Positions 1 through 10,139 of a DNA stretch of 64,000 nucleotides are shown one piece after another. Source of the stretch: Artemisia argyi (lineage: Eukaryota; Streptophyta; Magnoliopsida; Asterales; Asteraceae); the NCBI GenBank assembly GCA_030686995.1, contig CM060704.1, forward strand, positions 109,622,542 to 109,686,541, given 5' to 3'. The notes beneath the pieces are model-generated. The model saw nothing but the letters and a program-made list of their open reading frames with translations, had not been told where the DNA came from and did no database searches. Each line of letters starts with the position of its first letter. Position 1 is the first letter of the stretch. Position numbers and translations under genes: made by a program.

Positions 1-2517
1 ATTTTTGAAAGAGATTTGGAAACAATTACTTTCTTAGAAAACATTTTTGAGAATGGTCGTTTTATGGAAAACACAGATGGTTCTTTTTGTGGAACAAAAG
101 TAATTCCCGAAAGTTTGTTCAATTTGTTGTAATCAATGGGTTTCAAATCCTTTTGTTTCATTTTAGTAATGCTCTCTTCGACATGTTCTATCGTTAGCAC
201 AGAATCCCGAACTACGGGAGGATCATGTTTGGTGTAAATCACATTACCATTGTACAAAACATTCTGTTCTTGCTGAGCTTTCTTGAGATTACAAGGGGTG
301 TAGTTACCAAGAGCCACTTTATGTTTCGTATGGTAAATCGGATTAGTTTGATTTGAAATCATTTTCATTGTTTGACTTGACTGACCCGATTTAACCACTA
401 ATTCTTCTAAATGAGCAATCATGTGTTCTGACTCTACGATTTCGGCCAAAAGTTTGTCTTCTTTCTTTGCAAAGTCCTTTTTCAACTCATCCCTTTCTTT
501 TTCAAGATTTGTATAAGCTGTTTTGTGTTTAGAAAGTTGGTTTTGTAAATCAGAAATTTCCGCGTTTAAAGATTTTATCTTTTTGAAAGAATTAACATCA
601 AGTGTATCAAACTTGAGTTGCAATTGTTTTTCCCTTGAAACGGAATTTTGATAACCAGTTTCTAATTCAGACAATCTTTTGTTATGAAATTCAAAAGCAT
701 TAACGTTTTCTTTGTAACTCTCAAGCTCAGCGGTCAATTTAACATTCGCGGCCTTAACATCGCGATTGACCTTTTTCACATTCTCAATTTCAATACGACA
801 ATTATTCAATAATGATTCAAACAAAGCACGTGTTTCCTCATCATTCTCAGCATGCTGTGAAACGAAGCCTCCATTAGGATTCACATCTGGAGTTGCTGAA
901 GGAGTATTGCTACTACTTGGCGTGTCCAGGTATGTATCATAAGTGGGTGCTAGCTTCTCAGAATGCTGTTCCTCATGAGGAGACATATCAAATATATCAT
1001 TATTGTGACATGTGTTGAAGTTGGATACCTCAGATGGTGCATTGGTGTCATAAACAGGAAGTGTGTCAGAATCCGTGTCATACTTAGTTTCCTGAAGATT
1101 CTCCATGAATATGCAGTTCGCATCGATATCCTCTCTATCTTCCATGTCATCCATAAGAGCCATAAAATCATTCTCCTCTGCGTTCAACTGAAATCCTGCC
1201 TCTGCCTTTTGTGCCAACATCACTGCTTTCTGCAAGTATGCTAGATCTTTCTTGTTTGGCTTAGTAGGACAGTTCCTTGCCATATGACCTACACCCTGAC
1301 AGTTGAAACACTTTACCGGATTAGCTTGATTCACATTTCCCAAATTCCCAACTACTGGAGCTGCAACATTTCTATTCTGATTACCCATTGCCTGATTACC
1401 AACATTCTGACCCCTCTGATTTCCAACAAACTGACCCAACTGATTCCCTGCATATTGACCATACTGATTTCCTGCATTCTGAATCCCTGTATTCAGCATA
1501 TTCTGATTCCCCATGTTAATTCCAGTAGCATATCCTTGCTGATTCCCATAAACTCCAACCATTTGGCCTCCGTTGCCCATATTGAAACTCGGCTGAGCAA
1601 TCTGCTTATTGCGAGTGTTCGATGAAATCCTTTGGTTGTTGTTTGTTGGTGTAGAATACCGTCCTTGGAATGCCTTTGACAGAAAAGCAAATGCTTGGGT
1701 CAATGCTGCAGTAGCTTCATCATTTTCAGTGAATTCTGGTTCTTGGAATTGTTGGTATTGCTGTTGTGGAATAACATGTTGTTGTTGCTATGGGTAGAAC
1801 TGTTGTTGGTAGACCGGTGTTGGTTGTTGAATGTATGATGGTTGCATGTAGTTGTGAGTGGAAGATGATGATTGTTGTTGTGTGTTCACTGGTAGCGGTG
1901 TTGGTGTAGTAGCAATTAATGCGAGAGGATCATGATTCTTTGCCAATCTTTCTTTCCTTACTTCATTAGCCTCAGCTTGGTTTTGCTTCAAAAAGTCATA
2001 GAGTTGATCATAGTTCACCTTATGTAAATCCTTTGTTTGATTGACAATTGTAACATAACGACCCCATTCTTCTGGAAGGTTATTGATGAATTTGATGTTT
2101 GTTGCAATTGTTCGAGGTGTCAACTTGTTTCTGATTAACTCATTCATCAAAGTGCAAAACCTTGTGTAGTAAGATTCAATCTGTTCACCTTTAGTGGATG
2201 TAAAGTTCTCCCATTCAGTAAGAAGTTTGTTCTCAACGTCTTGTTGTCCAATCGCTGTTCCATGACAAATCCTTCTAACACGTTCCCACATAGCATAAGC
2301 AGTTTCACAACTGTCGACCGCAGCAAAGATCTCCCGTGGTAATCCAAGTTGGATTAAACGCATTGCCATATCATCAGCGGCGATCTGCTTCTTGTCTTCC
2401 TCTGTGTAATCTGCTTCTGTTTGTTCACGCACGAATGGTTGAGTAGGAGGTGTTGTATTTGGATTGCCTTCAATTTGAACTTGTCTTGGCTTGAATGGAC
2501 CATTTGTAATGGAGTTG
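1..2517 (-). pseudogene. gag: Ty1/copia Gag and Gag-Pol linker, partial, one internal stop
   Basis: One minus-strand frame is open from 2517 to the left edge except for a TAG at 1788-1790. From 5' to 3' it shows a UBN2/copia-type Gag domain (about 2517-1930; MWERV, YYTRF and NNLPEEW motifs), a Gln/Asn-rich low-complexity stretch (about 1880-1340), and a CCHC zinc knuckle C-x2-C-x4-H-x4-C (CFNCQGVGHMARNC, 1310-1269). A long acidic then Lys/Glu-rich coiled-coil extension of about 400 residues runs off the window before any protease motif. Gag is the capsid/nucleocapsid protein that packages element RNA in the cytoplasm. A coiled-coil extension is known from Sirevirus Gag, so that lineage is plausible but unproven. 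The N-terminus is cut off by insertion of element A at 2517/2518. An apparent ATG at 2558 lies in A's LTR and is not the real start. Confidence 0.8.
1..2517 (-). mobile_element. Ty1/copia retrotransposon fragment (oldest layer of the nest)
   Basis: This is the host element into which element A inserted. Only the Gag side is in the window. Protease, integrase, RT and RNase H should lie left of position 1. The missing Gag N-terminus and 5' LTR should lie beyond the right end of the whole array. The bases just before the A LTR (AGTTG, 2513-2517) are the expected left copy of A's target-site duplication; the right copy is outside the window. Confidence 0.75.
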
Positions 2518-4773
2518 TGTAACCTCTCGTAAATTTCCCTTACGATTAGTAAATGCAAACAAATAAATAAAAACGATGTTACGATAAATTAACACCATTT
2601 TACGGGTAACAAATTTTTTTTTATATGGCTTGATATTGAACCACTACGATAACTGTGATTGACCGTTTACCCAGGAACGATGCTTACACACAACCTAGGT
2701 TTCCTATAATTATTGTGAACGATAAATAATTATATAACGCGTTTATATTTAATAATACGTTTCGTCTAAATAACGTATACTATTTATATATTCCCCGAAC
2801 CTACGAAACTTCCCGAGAACGCTCACTAATATTTTTGAACTTCGACACGATAATCGAAACACCCCAGGTGGGCCCCCAACACCCTTTGGGCCTCGTAATC
2901 CAATACATAACCAAACGGACCAGTTTTATTCTTTCTTTTGTTTTGGGCCGACACACAAAACCTGAGCCCAGTTACAAGCCCAAACGCACCCCTTTTGTTA
3001 TATTAGTTTTGTTTCTGCCAGTCTCGACACTCCCAAACGCACCCTAGTATTGTACGATTTCTACACATAACGAACCTATTTTATTACACATTACGATTTA
3101 CCTAGTGCCCAAGATACACACTAGACATAAACATTACTCACTCACTTTCGTTTACTACCCTAAAAACGTTCAAAGTAAATCACCAAACGTTCCAAGGAGA
3201 TAAGACCAAAAACGTGTCAAGACATTCCTTTCTCACCACCCATACTCTCCAATCCCATCTAAATGAACAATGTGCAAACATGAAACGTCAGGAATGAATA
3301 GGGATTTACTTACACAAGATCTAGCCATGTAAACAATCGATTGGGCATTGTTTGTGGCAATACTATTCGCCCTCACATGCTACACCAACACTTGTGAGCC
3401 TACCTTGTTTCTACTCTTCAAAAACTGCCCATATAAGACCTCCCATGCAACCTTGGACGTTACATGCACTTAAACACACCACTACACATAAAATACCAAC
3501 GAGAAGAAGTAATGGAGGGACGAACGGATTGCTAGGAAAACCACATCTCACAACAAACCTAGGACGTCAAGCAAAGTACCTCTTGGACCATTGGAACAAC
3601 GTGAAGTGAACCACGGAGCTGTTGAACCATCACACGAACCATACACTCGTTTTACACCACCTTTTCTAGGTGAGGTGAGATCACGAACTTTTCTTTCTAT
3701 TTTTATATATACGTATGAGTATACTATGCACAATCACTTGGAACCTATAAATCGTAAATCTTAAAAACAACGTATACATTTTATGTGTTATACTATTTCT
3801 TAGTTATGGCATTAACGAGTATCTATAATAATATTGAACTTATATTAACGAATACATACTAAAAATCACACGTTTCTAAGTTGTAGTGAACCTATACGAT
3901 TTCTACTAAAACACTTAGTTTATTTTCAAACTTTATAAAGTTTACATATTGAGTTTTGGCCTACACTTTGGCCTCGCCATTCTAAATTTCAACACACGAC
4001 CCATTAATATTTTTGTACGATCTATTAGCCTAGCTTGTAAAGAAACGAGAATGATAAATAATACAACTTAACAACACCGTTTGATCACCTAACGAGACTT
4101 AAAGCAAATCGCTATTAGAACCAGTTTTCAGAAACATTAAAAACCTTACGTGGGCCAAAAAGCCCAAAAAGCTTATTTTAGCTTATTACGATAAGCTAGG
4201 AGTATAAGCTATTTTGAAACGTTTTTATAACTTAAAATGATGGATTACGACTAACCTAGTGTTCCCCCAAACCTCTTGGATCATAAAATCTTAACGGGCC
4301 CTTATTTTGGCTCGTTAAGCCCACTAAATGAAATAAGCTAATAAAAAGCTAATAAGCTGTGAAAATAAGCTTTTCTAAACATTCGGAGCTTAATGAAATA
4401 ATAAAAATGCTAAGTTTTGAATTTGGTAAAGTTTGGACTATTTTTGCAAATGTTCGAAGGTTAGGGACTAGAATTGCCAAAATTGTAAACTTGGGTGAAA
4501 AGTATAAAAACTGTTTTTCTAAAGGGTATAAACTGTAAATATTGAAACTTAGGGATAATGAATGTAAATATTTGATATTTGGACTAAAAATGTAAATATA
4601 TATAACTTTTGGACTAACGACGTAAATGTTTTCCGTTAAGGGTAAAAAGTGTAAAATTGAGAAACATGAAGGATTGAATAGTAATATTGATTTTAATAAA
4701 AACTTTATATATATTTATACTTATATATATATATTTGAATATATATTAAAACGATAAATAATAAAACGTAACT

Positions 4774-4778
<5 letters not shown>

Positions 4779-4856
<78 letters not shown>
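4779..4856. repeat. (TA)n microsatellite in A 5' LTR
   Basis: An uninterrupted TA dinucleotide run of about 78 bp. The matching run in the next A LTR is about 68 bp, so the length has drifted between the two LTRs. Confidence 0.97.
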
Positions 4857-4859
<3 letters not shown>

Positions 4860-5061
4860 CGAATAAAACAATACGTAACCATTATTTATTTTTATACGAC
4901 GTAACACATCACGTATGCACTTTATCGATTTCTTATAATTAATAATAAACGTTCGCAATAAAACGAGACTTAAGAACTGAAACGTGCCATATCTTTTAGG
5001 TTGTGTGTGAAGCCGTTGCCTTGCATCGTTGAGATTACAATTGTTCTACTATCCTACTAAG

Positions 5062-5536
5062 GTGAGTTCATAGCCCACACTTAACTGATTTCTGTGGGGG
5101 GGATACATGCTCAAAAACCGAACACAAGTCTTTTCCTGATCTTATTATTGCTTAAGTAGCTATTGCCAAAAGTTCCTCGATCATGAACCTTAATCACTTG
5201 AAAAGTGAACGTAAATAATTGTGAATAGATCTATTAGGGATTGACAATCCCCATTTGGTTGCTAGAGGAAAGTCACCAAATGCATGTTATTTGAATATAA
5301 TAGGTTACTGGCAAATACCTATCTTGGGGGCTATATATTTTACATCATTATTATGAAAATATTGATGTCTGTTGAATCGTTGAGTGTCATGAGCTTAATG
5401 CAATAATGAATGTGATTTCTAACTTGTTTATTTGTATCGATATTACAATAAACATCTATCTCTTGTGTTCAAACTCTTAGATATAAACCTATGAATTTCA
5501 CTCAACTTTTGTTGACTTTTAGCATGTTTATCTCAG
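5062..5536 (+). other. Candidate LTR leader intron 2 (element A)
   Basis: The donor-like site is CTAAG|GTGAGT at 5061/5062. The acceptor-like site is TTTATCTCAG|G ending at 5536, with a branch-point-like TTGAC about 25 bases upstream. The same donor and acceptor bracket equivalent segments in B (476 bp) and C (1027 bp). A second acceptor-like site, CTTTTAG|GTTG, lies 62 bases upstream of this donor (4998-4999), outlining a short middle exon. Splicing is inferred, not shown. Confidence 0.45.
5224..5322 (+). other. Palindrome plus three-hairpin RNA block (element A)
   Basis: The 12-nt palindrome AATAGATCTATT lies at 5224-5235. Hairpin 1 is GGGATT/AATCCC with loop GAC (5237-5251). Hairpin 2 is CATTTGGT/ACCAAATG (5252-5259 with 5275-5282). 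Hairpin 3 is ATAGGT/ACCTAT (5300-5305 with 5317-5322). The same order occurs in the LTRs of B and C with different but still complementary stems. Confidence 0.65.
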
Positions 5537-5794
5537 GTAACTAAATGGGATGGATGGCAACGGCACGAAGTGGGCAAATAAAGAAACGTTTATTTCTCTT
5601 TAAATAAAACTTGTTGTTAAATAACGAATTCTCTTGGAATTATGAATATTTGGTATTTTAAATAAAACTTAAAACGATCACTTGAATCGTTTTCTATAAT
5701 TGTGACGAAAGATCCACAATATAATACCCCAAAAGTCTTCCGCTGACATTTTAAGTCTTCCGCTGTATTGATCGATTTTGGGGGTGTTATAGAT

Positions 5795-5806
5795 TGGCAT
5801 CAGAGC
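5795..5806 (+). other. Primer-binding site, element A
   Basis: TGGCATCAGAGC lies three bases after the LTR end. It matches the usual plant initiator tRNA-Met PBS (TGGTATCAGAGC) except for C at position 4. The same variant is in every A and B copy here, but not in C. Confidence 0.85.
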
Positions 5807-5809
5807 TAC

Positions 5810-5852
5810 GGTTATAGTGAACCAAGTGTTTTTGGGAACATTGGACTATAAC
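5810..5852 (+). other. Conserved hairpin immediately 3' of the PBS (element A)
   Basis: Outer stem GTTATAG (5811-5817) pairs with CTATAAC (5846-5852). Inner stem CCAA (5822-5825) pairs with TTGG (5841-5844). The internal loop is TGAA opposite A. B and C have the same shape with compensating base changes. Confidence 0.6.
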
Positions 5853-6012
5853 TACACTTTAAACGGGACAAAATTTTCATAAAATACCATCCTACGCCCT
5901 TCGTGCCTACGCATCCCAGTAATTGGTAAAAAGTATTATTTACCTTTATAGCATTTTTAAATTGGTTATAATTATGCTTACATTTACTAATCGGGAAATT
6001 TATTACAGTATC

Positions 6013-7065
6013 ATGTCTTCGAACACCCACCCTATCAGCTTGTCCTCAAACTCAGGAACTGAAGATGTTACTTCAGCCTATGCTACCTCACCTATGCCTA
6101 TGTCTCCTGCTACCGATAGATACATGCAAAGCCAGCAATTTCTGCCAGCATCTGACACAGAGGCTTCTCCTCTGGCAACATCTGGTCCGACTCGCCGATC
6201 TAGGCAAATTAGACAACTTCAGCCGTATGAAGCAAGTACTGCTGTACCAGCACCAGCTCTTGTCATACCACCTGAATCAGTTGTGCCATCACCACCTGCA
6301 CCACCAGTAATACCACCAGTACCAACTATCTTCTACAGCCAAACTACTACTGTGCCACTAACACCATCACCTATAGTATCACCTCAACTAGCATCACCAC
6401 CAGCACCTTACCGAAGTGTCCCTCTAACACCTCACTGAAAGATTTACCCAATCCGCCCAACCGCCTCAGAATCTAGTATTCACCGTAGTCGCCGAAGGAC
6501 CCACAAACGGGCAGATGCTCGTAAATGGTCTTTCTTATTGCCCATTATGTGATATTGGAGATCTCAAGAAGGAACACCAACAACAAGGGAACTTGGGGAA
6601 AGTTCTTACTCTACCTCCCGAATATTGCCAGTCACTGGGGAACCCATACACCATACCATACCATTGTTAGCTGCAAGAATGGTTTGCCACGAAGACCGAC
6701 TTGATTCCATCGCTAGTATACTCAACAAGATTCCACAGGAACTTCTAGAAACCTTTGAAGATGACATGAACAGTCTCATAATTGGTCATCTTGCAGTAGA
6801 GGATAAGGTCGAAAAGTTAGATTCTCTATTTTGGGAATCAATGGAATTCATAGGAGCTCTTTGTGGGGCTAACACTTCAACCGAAATAGCATTGGGGACT
6901 TTAGACCGAGAAATTGAAAGGATCAATACTGAAAACCTACGCCTTAGGCAAGCCCTGCTAGAAGCTCGAGAAAGGGAGAGAGCTCGAGATCAAACCATGG
7001 AAACCATGTCCACTGCCATTCAAGAACTCCAAAACCGCCTAGACAAGGCCTTAGGAAAACCATGA
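6013..7065 (+). pseudogene. Extra ORF1 upstream of gag (element A, unit 1)
   Basis: An in-frame region of about 351 codons lies between the PBS and gag. The N-terminus (MSSNTHPISLSSNSG) is Ser-rich. It is followed by a Pro/Val-rich repeat-like stretch (about residues 75-140), a short Arg-rich patch, and a C-terminal Leu/Glu/Arg-rich segment (about residues 215-350) with the heptad character of a coiled coil. I recognise no enzymatic motif, and the function is unknown. Two TGA codons break it, at 6436-6438 (this copy only; CGA in unit 2) and 6550-6552 (both copies). Both are consistent with CGA-to-TGA decay. The start at 6013 is chosen because the related element B has the same MSS(D/N)TH start in its own remnant. 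An upstream in-frame ATG at 5923 is less likely. Confidence 0.6.
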
Positions 7066-7401
7066 GACCACCACCTTGTTAAGAAAAATCAATGTCCTAC
7101 AGATAAGAATATCTTGTCGTGTTTTGTAAACATTTGCACAAGTACAAATAAGTGTTGTAACACCGTGACATTGATTTATGGAAGTTTATTTTATCTTTAT
7201 TTACGTTGCATTATATCGTAATATATTGGTTCATACAGGTCAAACTTATTCGTTATGTATGTCATCCCAACATACGAAAACTTACGATGATCGAATCATT
7301 GTAACTACGACCTATATTTAACTATTCATTACTCGATATGTATTTTCAACGTGATAAGATTATTATAAATGTTCTAATAATATACCTTCTTTTATAGCAA
7401 T
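7066..7401 (+). other. AT-rich spacer between ORF1 and gag with an acceptor-like site
   Basis: No coding potential is seen. A pyrimidine-biased run ends in TTTTATAG five bases before the gag ATG (AG at 7396-7397). This could be a 3' splice site that brings gag near the 5' end of an mRNA by skipping ORF1. It is a hypothesis only. Confidence 0.35.
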
Positions 7402-9013
7402 ATGGCTAGAACTAGGAGAACAACCACGAACGCAGCACCAGCAAACCCCGAAGTTATGACCCCGGCTGCAATCCAGCAAGCAATCGCTGACGGCGTTAAT
7501 GCTGTTTTAGCTGAACAAAACCGTAATAGAGACGGAAATGCACCGGCACCCCGCTACTGCACATACAAAGACTTCATAGCATGTCAACCCACGTATTTCA
7601 AAGGAATTGAAGGAGTGTCGGAATTAGCTCAATGGTTTGAAAGAAGTGAAACTGTTTTCCAAAGGAGTGGATGCTCGGAAAACAACAAGGTAAGCTTCGC
7701 AACGGGAACACTAATGCAAGACGCTCTATCCTGGTGGAACTCTACCGTTCAAACACTAGGAGTAGAAGCAGCACATCAGCTTACTTGGATTGAATTCAAG
7801 GCTAAAATACTAAAGAAGTATTGTCCCCGTTCCGAACTACGAAAACTCGAAGATGAGTTCCATGCCTTAATAGTGAAAGGAGTTGATTTGAGAAGTTACA
7901 ACCGGAGATTCCAAGAACTTAGAATACTATGCCCTACCATGGTACCCGATCATGAGAAGACATTAGAGAAATATGTCGAAGGACTCCCTAGGAGTATTGA
8001 AGGAAATGTCACCTCAGCAAATCCGCCAACCTTGGAAGCAGCAATGGAACTTGCTCAGAAACTTCTAGATCGAGAAGTGAAATACAATGAACTTAAAAGG
8101 AAATTGGACGATAAAAGAACCACTCACCATCACAACAACCAGCAAAGCTACAACAGTCATCACCGCAACAACAACTAACGCAACAGTAATCGGAACCACC
8201 AACCATATCACAACACTCGAAGCACTCAGCAGCAGAATCAAAGACAAGAAAAACCCCGAGTCTACACCGCTACGGAAGGTGTAGGGTACAACGGACAGAA
8301 ACCCCTGTGCCAGCGATGCAAACTTCATCACGAGGGTCGTTGTACCGTCCGATGTGACAAATGTCATAAAATCGGTCATCAAACCAGAAACTGTTGGATT
8401 CCTGCTACGGGAAGCAACACATTAGCTGTACCACCTACTTGTTTCGGATGCGGAGAAGTAGGACACATCCGGAGAAACTGCCCAAAAGGAAACGAACCAG
8501 CCAATGCCCAAGCTAGGGTATACCTACTCGGAAATGGAAACGAACCCGATGTAGTCACCGGTACGTTTCTACTAAACCATCATAATGCTAGAGTATTGTT
8601 TGATTCGGGCGCCGATAAGAGTTTTATATCAGATACGTTTGCCCCTTTACTTAATGTTACCCCCTCTAAGCTAAACACCACCTACGAAGTCGAAATGGCT
8701 GACGGGAATTTAATAGACACCAATACCATCATGAAAAATTGCACCCTAACCTTATCCGAAAAACCTTTTGCCATTGATCTTATGCCGGTTCAACTTGGTA
8801 GTTTCGACGCTATCGTCGGCATGGATTGGCTATCCCACCATCGTGCTAGGATTCACTGTGACGAAAAGGCCGTCCATATACCACTCAAGGATGAAACACT
8901 CATTGTCCAGGGCGACAAAAGCAAACCTCGATATGGAATTATCTCATGTATGCGAGTAATAAAATACATGAAAGAAGGATGTCAAGTATTTATGGCTCAA
9001 GTTACGGAAAGTA
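7402..9013 (+). pseudogene. gag-pro: Gag and protease of element A, unit 1 (5' part of the split polyprotein)
   Basis: Gag starts MARTRRTT. A Ty3-type capsid region (Retrotrans_gag, about residues 65-200; WFERSETVF, LSWWNS, PRSELRKLEDEF) is followed by a His/Asn-rich linker. Three zinc-knuckle-like motifs follow: CQRC..H..C, CDKCHKIGHQTRNC and CFGCGEVGHIRRNC. Then comes an aspartic protease with LFDSGADKSFI (8593-8625) and IVGMDWL downstream. A TAA at 8176-8178 interrupts the Gag linker; unit 2 has CAA there, so it is a recent C-to-T change. The frame stops at 9013 where B inserted and resumes exactly in frame at 20421. Gag forms the particle, and protease cuts the polyprotein. Confidence 0.88.
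9009..9013 (+). repeat. Target-site duplication of B1, left copy (AAGTA)
   Basis: AAGTA directly precedes the B 5' LTR and is repeated directly after the B 3' LTR at 20416-20420. This proves that B inserted into A. Confidence 0.95.
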
Positions 9014-9058
9014 TGTCACAACTCGTAATTTCCGGTCATTTTCCAAACCTCGACAATT

Positions 9059-9240
9059 TACTATTCACAAGTTACTATTCATCATTTACTATTCATCGAT
9101 CAGTATTCATCGTTTTCGAGGTCAATTTGACATTCTGAGAAGCGTTCAGAAATTTTACTATTCACTTGACACTATTCATTTCCGGAAGAAATGTCACTAT
9201 TCACGTGTATTACTCATGTCATCGTAAATTTAGTTTACGA
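9059..9240 (+). promoter_or_regulatory. ACTATTCA repeat cluster and TCGTAAA palindrome in B LTR (probable U3)
   Basis: ACTATTCA occurs six times exactly between 9062 and 9203. It is followed by the inverted repeat TCGTAAA/TTTACGA (9222-9228 with 9234-9240) and a block ATTCGCGTAACC shared with C. Repeat number varies among B LTR copies. The position at the LTR start suggests enhancer-like sites. Confidence 0.4.
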
Positions 9241-10139
9241 GTATTCAAATTCGCGTAACCGTATTGGTTCAGGTGCGAACTCATGCATTATCATTTGGGA
9301 CATCTCATACTGACTAGAAATAGTCTGCATATCATCTTTATGGCACTTGCATACTATTCCACTCGTAGGATAATTAAATTAGTACTTTTGGTATAATTAA
9401 CTTTTACTTATAATTATTTCTATATAAACGTTAACAAATGATCAATAATGTGACTAACACGTCCCACACTCCCGACTATGATCCCAATATATTTTTATAT
9501 TCATTTTTATAATATAAAAATTATAACATTAATTTACCCGGTGTTTTGGAAATTTATTTAATTTATGTCGTACGCCTAATTCATTTACGACGGTTTTCGT
9601 AAAACTAAACAATAATCATCCAAACACTCAATATTGATACCCAACATATTTTTATAATTTTTACAACTTTATTTTATCCCGGTTAACTCCGTTAAAATTT
9701 ATTTTTAGTTAACTCGGTACCCGGTACACCTTAAAACTACAAATAAATACACAAATCATCACCTAATACCACAAATTCTTACACAACCCAACATTTTTCT
9801 TCCTTCCTCCATCTTGCCGCCCCTCCCCTCCTTACCAATCAACTTACACACTTGAATTTCCTACTAACTCATTAAAACCTTGTCATAACTTGTCTAGAAT
9901 AGAAAATATAAAAACATAAAACTACACTTTTTCATTCATTTCCAAAATCAAAACAAGTAAACTTCCTCTTTTCTCTCTTCTCTTGTGGTGTTCGGCCAAG
10001 GATCAAGGAGCAAGAAAACATCATCAACTTTCCAAGAAAAATATATAAACAAGATCATCTAAGGTTCCTTTAAGGGTTTTGCAATACAAACTTAAGGATT
10101 TCCTAACTTTCCACCATCATAAACCCATCTATCTTTCAA

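Larger units (their letters stand above)
2518..5791 (+). repeat. Element A 5' LTR
   Basis: It starts TGTAAC and ends GTTATA, a terminal inverted repeat with one C-to-T change from the usual CA end. It is 3274 bp and matches 23343-26601 along its whole length, with about 19 substitutions counted by eye in the first 1.1 kb. It holds a TA microsatellite, a cluster of AGCTTA/TAAGCT motifs (4165-4375), degenerate GGACTAAAAATGTAAA-like repeats (about 4430-4660), and the splice-site-like and hairpin elements listed separately. The short ORFs inside it show no protein features and are not genes. Confidence 0.93.

Noticed and set aside
963..1625. Plus-strand ORFs at 963-1244 and 1284-1625
   Set aside because: Shadows of the open minus-strand copia frame, which shows the CCHC knuckle.
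1788..2558. Copia Gag start at the ATG at 2558
   Set aside because: Bases 2518-2558 belong to element A's LTR; the first 13 codons are not copia sequence.
2835..3609. Small ORFs in the A LTR (also 23662-24436)
   Set aside because: They lie inside an LTR, have low-complexity composition and no family resemblance. Both copies simply follow LTR identity.
4773..4958. Tyr/Ile repeat ORF over the TA run (also 25603-25836)
   Set aside because: Translation of a microsatellite.
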